Of a DNA stretch of 64,000 nucleotides, positions 1-12,420 are shown piece after piece. A program made the position numbers and the translations under genes. The first letter of the stretch is position 1; each line of letters opens with the position of its first letter. The notes below the pieces were generated by a model. It worked only from the letters and a program-made list of their open reading frames with translations. It had not been told where the DNA came from and ran no database searches. Origin of the DNA: Pseudomonas tremae (GTDB lineage: Bacteria > Pseudomonadota > Gammaproteobacteria > Pseudomonadales > Pseudomonadaceae); the NCBI RefSeq assembly GCF_001401155.1, contig NZ_LJRO01000074.1:38848-102847 (forward strand), read 5' to 3'.

Positions 1-151
1 CAGCCATAAAGCAGGAAGCCTCCCAGCTTTTAGACTGGAAGGCTTCGCGGCGGTAGCTGCCTTTGCCCTTGGAGGGTTGTTCCTGACGACTGCGGAACAA
101 TGGCTGGGCGATGATCGATTTGGCCTTGTTCGGCCGTTTTGGCTTGCTCAT
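1..151 (-). CDS. arfA: ArfA alternative ribosome-rescue factor (partial, runs off the window)
   Basis: The reading frame starts with ATG at 151 behind GGAG and runs to the window edge, giving about 50 residues so far. It contains the ArfA core: PLFRSRQ, then the KGKGSYRR segment, then a Trp-Glu-Ala-Ser stretch. ArfA is a small basic protein that enters stalled ribosomes with an empty A site and recruits RF2 to release the peptide when trans-translation fails. A strong stem-loop lies inside the coding sequence near its 3' end, as in other arfA genes, where it yields a truncated mRNA so that the protein is made only when tmRNA is limiting. Identification is from motif and hairpin together; the C-terminus is not visible. 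Confidence 0.85.
   Translation of the reverse strand, partial: MSKPKRPNKAKSIIAQPLFRSRQEQPSKGKGSYRREAFQSKSWEASCFMA
15..46 (-). promoter_or_regulatory. Stem-loop inside arfA coding sequence
   Basis: Arms 15-26 and 35-46 pair over 12 bp (one G-U in the minus-strand RNA) around an 8-nt loop. In known arfA genes such a hairpin is cut by RNase III or terminates transcription, producing a non-stop message whose product is tagged by tmRNA. The position, within the last third of the gene, fits that role. Confidence 0.7.
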
Positions 152-293
152 GGCGGGTACTCCTGATGGGTGTTGTAAAGCGCCGCAAATCATCAGGCAG
201 ATCCGCGGTTGTGTCTAATAGTCGTGTGCTATGGCGATCAGCGCAGAGCGTAGGGACGAGAGGATACGCGTAGTGTCAGGTCCATGCCCTAAG

Positions 294-515
294 TCAGGCA
301 GGCGGCAGACTGAACTGATGAAACAGCGCCATTATGATGAGGGCCAAGATGGCCATTCCGACTCCGGTTGCCCAGTTCGCGGCCGGGGTTTCTGTAAACC
401 AGGAGCCTTTTGCAGGGTATTTGCCAAGCGTCAGGAGTTTTACGATCGGCCATCCGACCGGATAGAAAATGGCACGACCAACGACTTCAAAAAGACCTGT
501 AGGTATGTCGCACAT
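294..515 (-). CDS. Small membrane protein, unknown function
   Basis: A 73-residue protein starting at ATG 515 behind GGAG, five bases after the holA stop, so probably co-transcribed with holA. The N-terminal part has a conserved-looking VGWPIVKLLTLGKYP stretch, and the C-terminal third is one hydrophobic segment (WATGVGMAILALIIMALF) that should span the inner membrane. I do not recognise a named family beyond small conserved Pseudomonas membrane proteins. A longer frame starts further upstream but would overlap holA; the RBS supports the short form. Confidence 0.6.
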   Translation of the reverse strand: MCDIPTGLFEVVGRAIFYPVGWPIVKLLTLGKYPAKGSWFTETPAANWATGVGMAILALIIMALFHQFSLPPA

Positions 516-520
516 GAGGC

Positions 521-1558
521 CTACTCCGCAGGCAACGCCAGTCGCTGTCCGGCCATCAGCAGCGCCAGTCTGCTCAGGCTGCTCCACGGCGAACCTGCCG
601 CCTGGCCTTTGATCTGCGCGTCAATGCGCTGTGCATCCATCAGCAGCTGGCTCCAGCGTTTCGCCGAATGGCGTTGCAAGGCTTTGCTCATCAGCGGCTT
701 GCGCTTGTCCCAGATCGGTGGGCGGGCCGAGCTGAACACCTTGTCGAGCGGCACGCCCTGGCTGAACTGCTGGGACATGTTGGCCAGCGCACGCAATTCG
801 CGGGTCAGCGCCCAAAGGATCACGGGTGTTTCTACGCCTTCGCCGCGCAGGCCTTCGAGCATGCGTAACGCGTGGGCTGCTTCGCCGTTTAGCACCGCAT
901 CGGTCAGGCCGAATACGTCGAAACGCGCACTGTCAGCGACGGCAGCCTGCACCGTCTCGACAGTAATCTGGCCTTCTTCGGCCATCAATTTGAGCTTTTC
1001 GATTTCCTGCGCGGCGGCGAGCAGATTGCCTTCAACCCGAGCTGCGATCAGCTCTACCGCATCCTGGGTTGCGGCCAGTCCGGCCTGAGAAAGACGCTGG
1101 CGAATCCATTGCGGCAACTGGCCGATGTCCACTGGCCAGATTTGCACGAATTGGGTTTGCGCACCGTCGATCAGTGCCTTGCCCCATTTGGTCTTTTGCG
1201 CGCTGCCATCGAGCTTGGGCAGGCTGATCAGCAGTAGCGTGTCTTCGGCAGGCCGTGCGCAGTATTCCATGAGCGCCGCAGCACCTTTGTCACCGGGCTT
1301 GCCCGAGGGCAGGCGCAGCTCCAGAAGACGACGCTCGGCAAACAGCGACATGCTCGCGCCTGCCTGTAGCAGGGTGCCCCAGTCGAAGCTGGCGTCAGCG
1401 CTGAAGACCTGGCGTTCATCGAAGCCTTGCTGACGTGCGGCGGCGCGAACTGCGTCGGCTGCTTCCTGGCAGAGCAACGGGTCGTCGCCGCTGATCACAT
1501 AGACAGGCGCAAGCGCACCTTGCAGGTGCTTACCCAATTGGGCGGGGGCGAGTTTCAT
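521..1558 (-). CDS. holA: DNA polymerase III subunit delta
   Basis: 345 residues, the normal length for HolA. The delta subunit belongs to the clamp-loader complex and opens the DnaN sliding-clamp ring. Visible features are the N-terminal MKLAPAQLGKHLQ, the VISGDDPLLCQEA segment of the AAA+-like domain (without a functional P-loop, as expected for delta) and the C-terminal collar region. It lies directly downstream of lptE, with leuS before that, in the usual leuS-lptE-holA order, all on the minus strand with short gaps. Nothing odd. Confidence 0.96.
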   Translation of the reverse strand: MKLAPAQLGKHLQGALAPVYVISGDDPLLCQEAADAVRAAARQQGFDERQVFSADASFDWGTLLQAGASMSLFAERRLLELRLPSGKPGDKGAAALMEYCARPAEDTLLLISLPKLDGSAQKTKWGKALIDGAQTQFVQIWPVDIGQLPQWIRQRLSQAGLAATQDAVELIAARVEGNLLAAAQEIEKLKLMAEEGQITVETVQAAVADSARFDVFGLTDAVLNGEAAHALRMLEGLRGEGVETPVILWALTRELRALANMSQQFSQGVPLDKVFSSARPPIWDKRKPLMSKALQRHSAKRWSQLLMDAQRIDAQIKGQAAGSPWSSLSRLALLMAGQRLALPAE

Positions 1559-1599
1559 GAGTCAGAGCATGTCGGGGCCAGATCACTGGCCCCGGACAC

Positions 1600-2205
1600 T
1601 TACCTGGCCGGAACTTCGACAGGCGACTGCTGAGGCGTCTCGTCACGGATCCGCTGAGCGGCTTCCAGTGCGTCGGCTTCGGCCTTGGCAACCGCATCGG
1701 CCTTGGCCTGCAGTTCGTCAAGACGTGCCGGGGTCAGCTGTTGCAGGCGTGCCATCAGCTTCTGGATCAGGTCATTGCGCATTTCCTGACGTACCTGCGA
1801 AGCTTCCTGATCGGAACCGGTCAGGTTATTGCCGTCGTGTACGTAGGAGCGGTCCGCGCTGACTTTGCTGTCCAGCAGTACACGATCCCGGTCGCCATGC
1901 ACTTCATAGGTCAGGGTGGTGGTCAACTGGTACTCGGCAGAACGGCCCGAACCGGAATAGCTGATGGTGCGCTGGGTTTCAGCTTCGTTGGTCAGGATCA
2001 GCTTGTAAGGCGCGCCGGTATAAACCTTGACGCCGGAACTGGTCAGCAGGCGTGTCAGTTGGGTCACGGTCTCGCCGTAGGCGTTGCGCGCGCTGACATC
2101 CAGCTCTTTGAGCGCAAGCTCTGTCGTACCGGTGCCACGCAGATGGAAGCCACAGGCACTCAACAGAACAGCCAGGCCCATCACCAGCAAATTGCGTTTG
2201 ATCAT
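1600..2205 (-). CDS. lptE: LPS-assembly lipoprotein LptE
   Basis: 201 residues starting at ATG 2205 behind GGGGAG. The frame extends upstream, but that extension overlaps leuS and lacks a signal. The mature start is given by a lipobox, LLSAC at about residues 16-20, followed by GFHLRGTG, the typical LptE N-terminus. LptE plugs the LptD beta-barrel in the outer membrane and helps insert lipopolysaccharide at the cell surface. The C-terminal third is an Ala/Glu-rich, probably helical tail. It sits between leuS and holA as in other pseudomonads. Confidence 0.95.
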   Translation of the reverse strand: MIKRNLLVMGLAVLLSACGFHLRGTGTTELALKELDVSARNAYGETVTQLTRLLTSSGVKVYTGAPYKLILTNEAETQRTISYSGSGRSAEYQLTTTLTYEVHGDRDRVLLDSKVSADRSYVHDGNNLTGSDQEASQVRQEMRNDLIQKLMARLQQLTPARLDELQAKADAVAKAEADALEAAQRIRDETPQQSPVEVPAR

Positions 2206-2293
2206 CTTGATGCTCCCCTTGAATCCGTTTGGGCCGCAGTGCGTGCCCTGGAAATATAGTCGGCGCCCGGCATTCGCAGGGCGCCCGATCCAA

Positions 2294-5210
<2,917 letters not shown>

Positions 5211-5555
5211 ATGACTGAGTTGCAGCACGCGGTAAGTACATCTGAGCTTTACGAACGTTTGATCGATCGTCTCGGGCTTGCACTTGAAACGGCACGTACA
5301 TCGTTGCGGCTCCGAAACGAGTTGCCCGCCGAGCTTGAACTCCAGGGCTTGAGTTGTGCCGAGTTCGAGTGGATAAAGGCCTATCTCGAGAAGGACGTGA
5401 TGGCGACCAGTGCAACTGCCAGCATCAAGGGCAGCTACGCGACATCGTCAGAGCATAGCCGGTTGATCAATGCGCCCAAAGCAACGGCCACTATCATCTG
5501 GCTGAAAGACAAGCGGCGGGCGAAGGCGACGGTGCGGCTGGGCCGTCACAGCTAA
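5211..5555 (+). CDS. Conserved hypothetical protein, 114 residues
   Basis: Start at ATG 5211 preceded by GAAGAGG at a good distance. The product is soluble and mostly charged, with no signal peptide or membrane segment. The first ~70 residues look helical (ERLIDRLGLALETARTSLRLRNELPAELE), and the C-terminus is basic (WLKDKRRAKATVRLGR). Its position between leuS and the YdcF-like gene is where other pseudomonads also have a small hypothetical gene. I do not recognise the family. Confidence 0.55.
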   Translation: MTELQHAVSTSELYERLIDRLGLALETARTSLRLRNELPAELELQGLSCAEFEWIKAYLEKDVMATSATASIKGSYATSSEHSRLINAPKATATIIWLKDKRRAKATVRLGRHS

Positions 5556-5658
5556 GCTTTACATTTCTGTCTATCACGCGGGCTGAGGGCCTGCTCCTTC
5601 CGGCATTGTTGCCAGGCTTCAAACATTCTAGGCTGCGGACATCTCTGGAGATGTCCTG

Positions 5659-6429
5659 ATGCCTTTGCGCTATTTGCTCAAAACCCTCTTGCTGCCGCCC
5701 GGCATTCTTTTTCTATTGCTGATCGCCGCCTGGTGGCTGCGCCGATCTCGCCCGCGTCTGGCCGCTGCCTGCTTTATCGTCGGGCTGGGTGGGCTGTGGC
5801 TGATGAGTCTACCGGTGGTGGTGGAGTTTTCCGCTCGCCAGCTTGAGCAAACAACCCCGTTACCCCGACAGCAATGGCCGATATTGGCGCAGCAGGCCGA
5901 CGCTATCGTGGTGCTAGGCAATGGGCGTGAACGCAACTCTCCGACCTGGGGCGCTGACAGGCCCACCGGTCTGGGGCTGGAGCGGCTGCGTCTGGCGGCT
6001 CGCCTGGCGAAAGAATCCGGGCTGCCGATCATGACCGCGGGCGGCCTGCATTTTGATCAGCCGCCCAGCGAGGCGTCCATCATGGCGCAATCGCTGCAGG
6101 AGGACTTCGGTGTGACGGTGCGCTGGCAGGAAGGGCAGAGCCGCACGACATGGGAAAACGCCACGATGGCCGCCAGGGTTTTGCAGCCGTTGGGCATCAA
6201 GCGTGTGGTGCTGGTTACTCAGGCCTGGCATATGCCTCGCGCTCGCTGGAGCTTCGAGCAGGCCGGTTTTACCGTGGTGAGTGCGCCGGTCGGCTTTCTT
6301 GGCGTGGACAATGCCCGGCCTTTTGGCGGCTGGCTACCCGAGAGCCGGGTGTTTACTCAAAGTGGGGTGTTGCTCAACGAAGCGGCTGGCCTGCTGGTGT
6401 ACCCGTGGATCTATGAAAACAAGCACTGA
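5659..6429 (+). CDS. YdcF/ElyC-family (DUF218) membrane protein
   Basis: 256 residues with two N-terminal hydrophobic segments (about 5-28 and 35-55) followed by a DUF218 domain facing the periplasm. Family landmarks are ADAIVVLGNG at the start of the domain, an MTAGG turn, the ESRTTWENA-like segment (here QSRTTWENA) and VVLVTQAWHMPRA. ElyC and SanA relatives act in envelope biogenesis, including undecaprenyl-phosphate recycling, but the enzymatic activity of this member cannot be read from sequence. It is convergent with lnt, with a 52-bp gap. Confidence 0.85.
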   Translation: MPLRYLLKTLLLPPGILFLLLIAAWWLRRSRPRLAAACFIVGLGGLWLMSLPVVVEFSARQLEQTTPLPRQQWPILAQQADAIVVLGNGRERNSPTWGADRPTGLGLERLRLAARLAKESGLPIMTAGGLHFDQPPSEASIMAQSLQEDFGVTVRWQEGQSRTTWENATMAARVLQPLGIKRVVLVTQAWHMPRARWSFEQAGFTVVSAPVGFLGVDNARPFGGWLPESRVFTQSGVLLNEAAGLLVYPWIYENKH

Positions 6430-6481
6430 CCTGAAGCCGATTCCACCTGAAGACAGGCGAAACCGGCGTCATGTCTTTCAC

Positions 6482-8002
6482 TCAGACCGTCTTGGAGATC
6501 CGTGCCGCCATCAACGCCCAGCCAAACAGCAACAGGCAGACGATTGCCAATGGCCATGAACGCCATTGCAGGTAAGGCGTGAGCTGGTGCATGGGCACCA
6601 CTTCTCCATACAGCACGCCGCGCTCGAATTGCGGAATCTGTACCGTGATTTTGCCAAACGGATCGATCAGCGCAGTCACGCCGTTATTGGTGGCACGAAT
6701 CATCCAGCGACCGGCTTCGAGGGCGCGCATCTGGGCCATCTGCAAGTGCTGCAGCGGGCCTATAGAGGTGCCGAACCAGGTGTCATTGCTGACTGTCAGC
6801 AACAGGTCGCTTTGCGCCGACAGGCCTGCGGCGAACTCGGGGTAAACCACTTCGTAGCAGATGAACGGCGCAATCTGATAACCCTTGGCCTGCAACAGCG
6901 CCTGATCGTTAGGGCCTCGAGCGAAGTCCGACATCGGCAGGTCGAAGAAAGAGATCAGCCCGCGAAGCAGGTCTTGCAGCGGCACGTATTCACCGAACGG
7001 GACAAGCTTTTGCTTGTAATAAGTGCCATCGCCCTGGCCCGTTACAGTGATGCCGTTGTAGTAGCGATACTCGCCACGCCCTGTCGGTTCGCGCACTGGC
7101 ACGCCGGTGATCAGCGCCGCGCCACGGTCCGAAGCGAACTTGCCCATCATTGCCAAGTAGCCCTCAGCGCTTTCCTTGAGAACCGGTATGGCGGTTTCGG
7201 GCCAGACGATCAGGTCTGCCTGTTGCGAGCGGAATGTCATGTCCCGATACAGCGCCAACTGGTCGTTGAGCTTTTGCGGGTCCCATTTCATGCTCTGTTC
7301 GATATTGCCTTGCAGCGCCGCGACCTTCAGCGGTGGGCCGGAAGGGGAAGTCCACGCATGATTCTTCAGGGCCAGCCCTGTGACCCACGGGGCCAGCAAC
7401 AGCAGCACGCCCATGGCCAGAAACGATTTGCGTACCCGTAAGCGGTGCAGGTTGCACAGCAATGCCGCAGTCAGGCCGAGTGCAAACGAAATCAGCCAGA
7501 CGCCGCCCAGCGGCGCGAGCCCGGCGAGCGGTGCGTCAAGCTGGCTGTAACCGGAATAAAGCCAAGGGAAACCGGTAAGAAACCAGCCGCGAAACGCTTC
7601 CTGCCACAGCCATAGCGCTGCAAAGGCCAGTGAATCAGCCAGAGGCGCTTCATTGCGCCGCAGCCAGCGCGCCCAGACCCAGGCGGGCAGGGCGAAGAAA
7701 AAGGCAATGGCGGCGATGAACAGCAGCATCAGCAAGCCTGCCAGCAGCACCGAAGCCCCGCCGTAGGTATGGATGCTCACGTAGATCCAGCTGGTGCCAG
7801 CGCCATACAGACCGAAGCCATAACACCAGCCGCGCACCAGGGCCTGGCGCGGATTCAGCTCGCGCAACCCCAGATAGAACATCGCCACCGCCACCAGCAC
7901 CAAGGGCCAGATGTCGAACGGCGCCAGGGCCAGTGTCGTGAGTCCGCCGGCCGCCAGGGCCAGCAGATTACCGGGCCAGCCGGGGCGGGTTATCCAGCGC
8001 AT
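6482..8002 (-). CDS. lnt: Apolipoprotein N-acyltransferase
   Basis: 506 residues. Lnt adds the third acyl chain to the N-terminal Cys of lipoproteins in the inner membrane. The N-terminal ~210 residues hold several hydrophobic helices; the nitrilase-like domain follows. The Glu-Lys-Cys triad can be placed at WPETAIP (Glu), YYKQKLVPFGEY (Lys) and PFICYEVVYPE (Cys). It is followed by a single C-terminal membrane helix. corC lies just upstream on the same strand; the lnt-corC-ybeY-ybeZ-miaB order is the usual one in gammaproteobacteria. Confidence 0.96.
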   Translation of the reverse strand: MRWITRPGWPGNLLALAAGGLTTLALAPFDIWPLVLVAVAMFYLGLRELNPRQALVRGWCYGFGLYGAGTSWIYVSIHTYGGASVLLAGLLMLLFIAAIAFFFALPAWVWARWLRRNEAPLADSLAFAALWLWQEAFRGWFLTGFPWLYSGYSQLDAPLAGLAPLGGVWLISFALGLTAALLCNLHRLRVRKSFLAMGVLLLLAPWVTGLALKNHAWTSPSGPPLKVAALQGNIEQSMKWDPQKLNDQLALYRDMTFRSQQADLIVWPETAIPVLKESAEGYLAMMGKFASDRGAALITGVPVREPTGRGEYRYYNGITVTGQGDGTYYKQKLVPFGEYVPLQDLLRGLISFFDLPMSDFARGPNDQALLQAKGYQIAPFICYEVVYPEFAAGLSAQSDLLLTVSNDTWFGTSIGPLQHLQMAQMRALEAGRWMIRATNNGVTALIDPFGKITVQIPQFERGVLYGEVVPMHQLTPYLQWRSWPLAIVCLLLFGWALMAARISKTV

Positions 8003-8043
8003 GTAGATTCCTTAAAACGGCATCAAGTTGTTGCAGACGGTGA

Positions 8044-8886
8044 TCACGGGCGTGAGATCGGGCTTACACGCAGCAAATGAATGCGACGGCTGTCGGCGCT
8101 CAAAATGCGGAAACGATAGGCGCCTATCTCGGTGATTTCGGCGCGCTTGGGCAGATGGCCGAACGCATTCATCACCAAACCCCCTACGGTGTCGAACTCG
8201 TCATCCGAAAAGCTGCTGTCGAAGAACTCGTTGAAATTCTCGACCGGCGTCAGCGCCTTGACCAGGAAGTCACCGCTTGGCAGGGGCTTGATGTAGCTGT
8301 CTTCCTCGACATCGTGCTCATCTTCGATGTCGCCGACGATCTGTTCCAGCACGTCTTCGATGGTCACCAGGCCTGCCACGCCGCCGTACTCGTCGATGAC
8401 GATGGCCATGTGGTTGTGGTTGGCGCGGAACTCGCGCAGCAGCACGTTAAGACGCTTGGATTCGGGCACGAAGGTAGCCGGACGCAGCAGCTTCTTGACG
8501 TCGTCGCTGTCACCGTCAGCCTTGAGGATAAGTGGCAGCAGGTCCTTGGCCAGCAGCACGCCGAGCACGTCGTCGTGGCTTTCGCCGATCACCGGATAGC
8601 GCGAATGCGCCGCATCGATGACCGCAGGCAAGAATTCGCGGGGTGTCTGGGTCGCCTTGATGCTGATCATCTGCGAGCGCGGCACCATGATGTCGCGCAC
8701 TTGCAGGTCAGCCACCTGAATGGCGCCCTCGACGATGGCCAGCGCTTCGCTGTCCAACAGTTTGTTCTGATGGGCTTCGCGCAGCAGCTCAAGCAGCTCC
8801 TGGCGGTTTTTCGGCTCATGGACAAAGGCCTGGGTCAGTTTACCCAACCATGACTTTTGCCCGTTGCTCGATCGATCTTCGCTCAT
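8044..8886 (-). CDS. corC: CorC/HlyC-family CBS-domain protein (YbeX)
   Basis: 280 residues. A pair of CBS domains occupies roughly residues 65-190 (IMVPRSQMISI at the start, then HNHMAIVIDEYGGVAGLVTIEDVLEQIVGDIEDE), followed by a CorC/HlyC C-terminal domain. The family has been linked to magnesium/cobalt efflux and, for YbeX, to ribosome-related functions. This is the soluble short form without the N-terminal membrane domain. Between ybeY (6-bp gap) and lnt in the operon. Confidence 0.93.
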   Translation of the reverse strand: MSEDRSSNGQKSWLGKLTQAFVHEPKNRQELLELLREAHQNKLLDSEALAIVEGAIQVADLQVRDIMVPRSQMISIKATQTPREFLPAVIDAAHSRYPVIGESHDDVLGVLLAKDLLPLILKADGDSDDVKKLLRPATFVPESKRLNVLLREFRANHNHMAIVIDEYGGVAGLVTIEDVLEQIVGDIEDEHDVEEDSYIKPLPSGDFLVKALTPVENFNEFFDSSFSDDEFDTVGGLVMNAFGHLPKRAEITEIGAYRFRILSADSRRIHLLRVSPISRP

Positions 8887-8891
8887 AGCCC

Positions 8892-9392
8892 TTACTCGTG
8901 GTCCTTGCTGGGTGTGTCTGAATGGGGGAGGTCGGCACTTTCGTCGTCGGCATAAGGGTCGGGGTAGCCCAACTCCTCAAGCAACGTTCGTTCCAGTGCT
9001 TCCATTTCTTCTGCTTCTTCATCATCGAGGTGGTCGTAACCCAACAGATGAAGGCAGCCATGAATGACCATGTGCGCCCAGTGCGCGTCGATGGACTTGC
9101 CCTGTTCGGCTGCTTCGCGGTTGACCACCGGTACGCAGATGACCAGATCGCCCAGCAACGGGATGTCCAGCATGTCATCTGGAACGTCCGCCGGGAAAGA
9201 CAGCACATTGGTGGCGTAATCCTTGTGCCGCCAAGTGTGATTGAGCTCGCGGCCTTCGGTTTCGTCAACCAGCCGGACAGTCAGCTCGGAATCGGCACTG
9301 CGCTGGCGCAGGCCCATTTCACACCAGAGGCGGAACTGGGCTTCGCTGGGTGCGCTTGTTTCGCTTGCGACCTGCAGATCCAGCTCAAGCAT
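8892..9392 (-). CDS. ybeY: Endoribonuclease YbeY (rRNA maturation factor)
   Basis: 166 residues starting at ATG 9392, which overlaps the end of ybeZ by 8 bp, so translation is likely coupled. The metal-binding signature [11 protein letters not shown] (H-x3-H-x5-H) is intact, and the NVLSFPAD stretch before it is typical. YbeY acts in 16S rRNA 3'-end processing and 70S ribosome quality control. The C-terminal tail is acidic and probably disordered. A longer frame begins upstream but lies inside ybeZ and is not supported. Confidence 0.96.
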   Translation of the reverse strand: MLELDLQVASETSAPSEAQFRLWCEMGLRQRSADSELTVRLVDETEGRELNHTWRHKDYATNVLSFPADVPDDMLDIPLLGDLVICVPVVNREAAEQGKSIDAHWAHMVIHGCLHLLGYDHLDDEEAEEMEALERTLLEELGYPDPYADDESADLPHSDTPSKDHE

Positions 9393-10407
9393 CGCGGTTC
9401 TTGTCCCGTGAGTAGCTGTTGTTGCCCGACGGGCCATCGCTGAGCCGGTCATCGAAGCGCTCGTAGGCTTCCACGATGCGCTGCACCAGCGGGTGGCGAA
9501 CCACATCCTTGGGTTTGAAATGCGTGAAGCTGATGCCCGGCACATCCTTGAGCACATCGATGACGTGCGTCAGACCCGACCGGGTGCCCTTGGGCAGGTC
9601 GACCTGGGTGATGTCACCGGTGATCACGGCTGTGGAGCCAAAGCCAATACGGGTCAGGAACATCTTCATCTGCTCGACGGTGGTGTTCTGACTTTCGTCG
9701 AGAATGATGAAGCTGTTATTAAGGGTGCGTCCGCGCATGTAAGCCAGCGGTGCGACCTCGATGACCTGTTTCTCGATCAGTTTGGCGACGTACTCGAAGC
9801 CGAGCATCTCGTACAGTGCGTCATACAACGGGCGCAGGTACGGGTCGATCTTCTGCGCCAGATCGCCGGGCAGGAAGCCAAGCTTCTCGCCAGCCTCTAC
9901 AGCCGGGCGCACCAGCAGGATGCGGCGGATCTGCTCGCGCTCCAGTGCATCGACTGCGCAAGCCACCGCCAGGTACGTCTTGCCAGTACCCGCAGGGCCG
10001 ATACCGAAGTTGATATCGTTGCTGAGCACTTCCTTGACGTAACGCTGCTGATTCAGGCCGCGCGGGCGAATCATGCCCTTTTTGGTTCGCAGCGAGACGC
10101 CGACTTCGGCGGCAGGGTGGTTGTCCAGGCCGTCAACGCCGGATTCCTGAAGAAACAGGTGCACCATATCCGGCGTCAGCTCGGTACCTTTGGTTTCCCG
10201 GTACAGGCGGCGCAGAAGGTTCTCGGCGGATTGGGTTTGTGAGGTCTCGCCAATGAGTTCGAACTGATTGCCGCGGTTGCGGATCTCGATGTCCAGGCGT
10301 TGTTCGATCAGGCGCAAGTGCTCGTCGAGTTGCCCGCACAAGTTGGCGAAACGATGGGCCTCGAAAGGCTCGAGGGTGAAGCGATGAGGTTCTATGGGTG
10401 CGTTCAA
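9385..10407 (-). CDS. ybeZ: PhoH-like ATPase YbeZ
   Basis: 340 residues. The Walker A is [13 protein letters not shown] and the Walker B region is [12 protein letters not shown], with [10 protein letters not shown] following, all as in PhoH-family NTPases. Partner of YbeY in RNA metabolism; the adjacent, overlapping ybeY gene supports the pairing. The N-terminal ~110 residues form the KH-like or variable region. Start at 10407. Confidence 0.95.
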   Translation of the reverse strand: MNAPIEPHRFTLEPFEAHRFANLCGQLDEHLRLIEQRLDIEIRNRGNQFELIGETSQTQSAENLLRRLYRETKGTELTPDMVHLFLQESGVDGLDNHPAAEVGVSLRTKKGMIRPRGLNQQRYVKEVLSNDINFGIGPAGTGKTYLAVACAVDALEREQIRRILLVRPAVEAGEKLGFLPGDLAQKIDPYLRPLYDALYEMLGFEYVAKLIEKQVIEVAPLAYMRGRTLNNSFIILDESQNTTVEQMKMFLTRIGFGSTAVITGDITQVDLPKGTRSGLTHVIDVLKDVPGISFTHFKPKDVVRHPLVQRIVEAYERFDDRLSDGPSGNNSYSRDKNRDA

Positions 10408-10536
10408 GGTCGTTTAATGGCCGTCCGGCGGCAATTTGAATGTATTGAAGAATACCCTCTGGCGGTGGTTGTGCGAAAGCTTTGCCTCGTTAAAGGCCGC
10501 GCCAGGAGTTCACCGTGCTCAAGGGTAGGGACCGCA

Positions 10537-10568
10537 CAGAAACGAATTCATTCGGCGATTCGTTTCTG
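10537..10568. terminator. Stem-loop between miaB and ybeZ
   Basis: An 11-bp perfect stem (10537-10547 with 10558-10568) and 10-nt loop just after the miaB stop on the minus strand. There is no U-run, so it may be an attenuating or mRNA-stabilising hairpin rather than a full terminator. Confidence 0.4.
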
Positions 10569-10584
10569 CGGCGGGATGCACGCC

Positions 10585-11913
10585 TTACTGTAGCAGTGAG
10601 CCACGCAAGGAATGAGGCTGTGCATCATCGATGTGTACATCGGCAAACTGCCCGATCAGCTGGGGATTATCGCAGCGGAAGTTGACGATCCGGTTGTTCT
10701 CGGTGCGGCCTTGCAGTTCGCCCGGGTCTTTCTTCGAATAGTCGGTCACCAGAATGCGCTGTGTGCTGCCTACCATCTGTCGGCTTATCTCGAAACCCTG
10801 CTGGTTGAGGCGATGTTGCAGGGCTGCCAGGCGCTCTTTCTTGAGGGCTTCCGGCGTGTCGTCCTTCAGGTCGGCGGCTGGCGTGCCGGGGCGCGGGCTG
10901 TAGATGAACGAGAACGAGAAGTCGAAACCCACGTCCTCGATCAGCTTCATGGTGTTCTCGAAATCTTTTTCGGTCTCGCCCGGGAAGCCGACGATGAAGT
11001 CCGAACTGATGCTGATTCCCGGCACCGCAGCCCTGAGTTTGCGCAGCCTGGATTTATATTCCAGCGTGGTGTGGTTGCGCTTCATGGCCGCCAGAATGCG
11101 ATCGGAGCCTGACTGCACCGGCAAGTGCAGGTGCTTGACCAGCTGCGGCACGTCGGCATGAGCCTGGATCAGGCTGTCGGAGAACTCCAGCGGGTGCGAG
11201 GTGGTGTAGCGGATGCGATCAATGCCATCGACGGCGGCAACGGCCCGGATCAGGTCAGCCAGATCTGCGACGCGCCCGTCATGGGTGTTGCCGCGATAGC
11301 CGTTGACGTTCTGGCCCAGCAGGGTGACTTCGCGCACGCCGTAGTCGGCCAGGTGAGTGACCTCGCTCAGCACGTCATCGAACGGTCGGCTGACTTCTTC
11401 GCCACGGGTGTAGGGCACTACGCAGAAGGTGCAGTACTTGCTGCAGCCTTCCATGACCGACACATAAGCGCTCGGGCCATCGACACGAGGCTCTGGCAGA
11501 TGGTCGAATTTTTCGATTTCCGGGAACGAGACATCGACCTGCGGCAATCGGGTAATGCGGGCCGCGTCGATCATTTCCGGCAAGCGATGCAAGGTTTGCG
11601 GGCCGAACACCACGTCCACATAGGGCGCGCGGTCGCGAATGGCGGCGCCTTCCTGGCTGGCAACGCAACCGCCGACGGCAATTACCATCTCGGGGTTGGC
11701 CAGCTTCAGCTCGCGCCAGCGGCCGAGCTGTGAATACACACGATCCTGGGCGCGTTCGCGAATCGAGCAGGTATTGAGCAGAATTACGTCGGCGTCTTCC
11801 GCGCGAGCGGTGACTTCCAGAGCCTGATGTTCGCCCAGCAGATCGACCATGCGCGAGCTGTCGTACTCGTTCATCTGGCAACCGTGGGTTTCGATGTAAA
11901 GCTTCTTGGCCAT
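10585..11913 (-). CDS. miaB: tRNA-2-methylthio-N6-dimethylallyladenosine synthase
   Basis: 442 residues. MiaB adds the methylthio group to i6A37 of tRNAs using two [4Fe-4S] clusters. The N-terminal UPF0004 domain has the three cluster cysteines ([26 protein letters not shown]). The radical SAM motif is [16 protein letters not shown], and a C-terminal TRAM domain follows (residues about 370-440). It is upstream of ybeZ on the same strand; a normal arrangement. Confidence 0.98.
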   Translation of the reverse strand: MAKKLYIETHGCQMNEYDSSRMVDLLGEHQALEVTARAEDADVILLNTCSIRERAQDRVYSQLGRWRELKLANPEMVIAVGGCVASQEGAAIRDRAPYVDVVFGPQTLHRLPEMIDAARITRLPQVDVSFPEIEKFDHLPEPRVDGPSAYVSVMEGCSKYCTFCVVPYTRGEEVSRPFDDVLSEVTHLADYGVREVTLLGQNVNGYRGNTHDGRVADLADLIRAVAAVDGIDRIRYTTSHPLEFSDSLIQAHADVPQLVKHLHLPVQSGSDRILAAMKRNHTTLEYKSRLRKLRAAVPGISISSDFIVGFPGETEKDFENTMKLIEDVGFDFSFSFIYSPRPGTPAADLKDDTPEALKKERLAALQHRLNQQGFEISRQMVGSTQRILVTDYSKKDPGELQGRTENNRIVNFRCDNPQLIGQFADVHIDDAQPHSLRGSLLQ

Positions 11914-12043
11914 GCGTGATCATCAACCGATTCAGTGAACCGCGCATTATAAGGATGAAGGGCTCGGGTTCCTAGCGTTGGCTGTCCGATGGACATGCTA
12001 TAGTCCGCGCCCCTTTTTCATCTCTGATCGTTACCCGCCCGTT

Positions 12044-12370
12044 ATGACCAAACGCGAAGCTCCAATCTACAAGGTGATTTTTCTCAACCAGGGACAGGTG
12101 TTTGAAATGTATGCCAAGCAGATCTATCAAAGTGATCTGTGGGGCTTTCTGGAAGTGGAAGAATTCGTCTTCGGCGAACGCACGACTGTCGTGGTCGACC
12201 CGAGCGAAGAAAAACTCAAGGCCCAGTTTGAGGGCGTTGTGCGCAGTTTTGTGCCGATGCATTCGATCGTGCGTATCGATGAAGTCGAGCGCATAGGCAC
12301 GCCAAAGATCAGCGAAGCACGCGGCACCAGCAACGTGATGCCGTTCCCCGTGCCGATGCCGGAAAAATAG
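12044..12370 (+). CDS. DUF1820 family protein
   Basis: 108 residues starting at ATG 12044 (MTKREAPIYKVIFLNQG). The compact beta-rich fold of DUF1820 is suggested by YKVIFLNQGQVFEMYAKQI and FGERTTVVVDPSEEKL. The family is small, cytoplasmic, gammaproteobacterial and of unknown function. The upstream SD is weak; the frame runs further upstream, but that part resembles promoter sequence. Divergent from miaB. A hairpin lies just after the stop. Confidence 0.8.
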   Translation: MTKREAPIYKVIFLNQGQVFEMYAKQIYQSDLWGFLEVEEFVFGERTTVVVDPSEEKLKAQFEGVVRSFVPMHSIVRIDEVERIGTPKISEARGTSNVMPFPVPMPEK

Positions 12371-12392
12371 CAACACAGGTTATGAACAGCGA

Positions 12393-12420
12393 TTGCCCTG
12401 AGCGAATCAGGTCAGGGCAA
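12393..12420. terminator. Hairpin between convergent genes
   Basis: 9-bp arms (12393-12401 and 12412-12420) between the convergent DUF1820 and Sel1-repeat genes; the right arm includes the stop codon of the minus-strand gene. It could serve both directions, but no T-tract is present. Confidence 0.4.
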
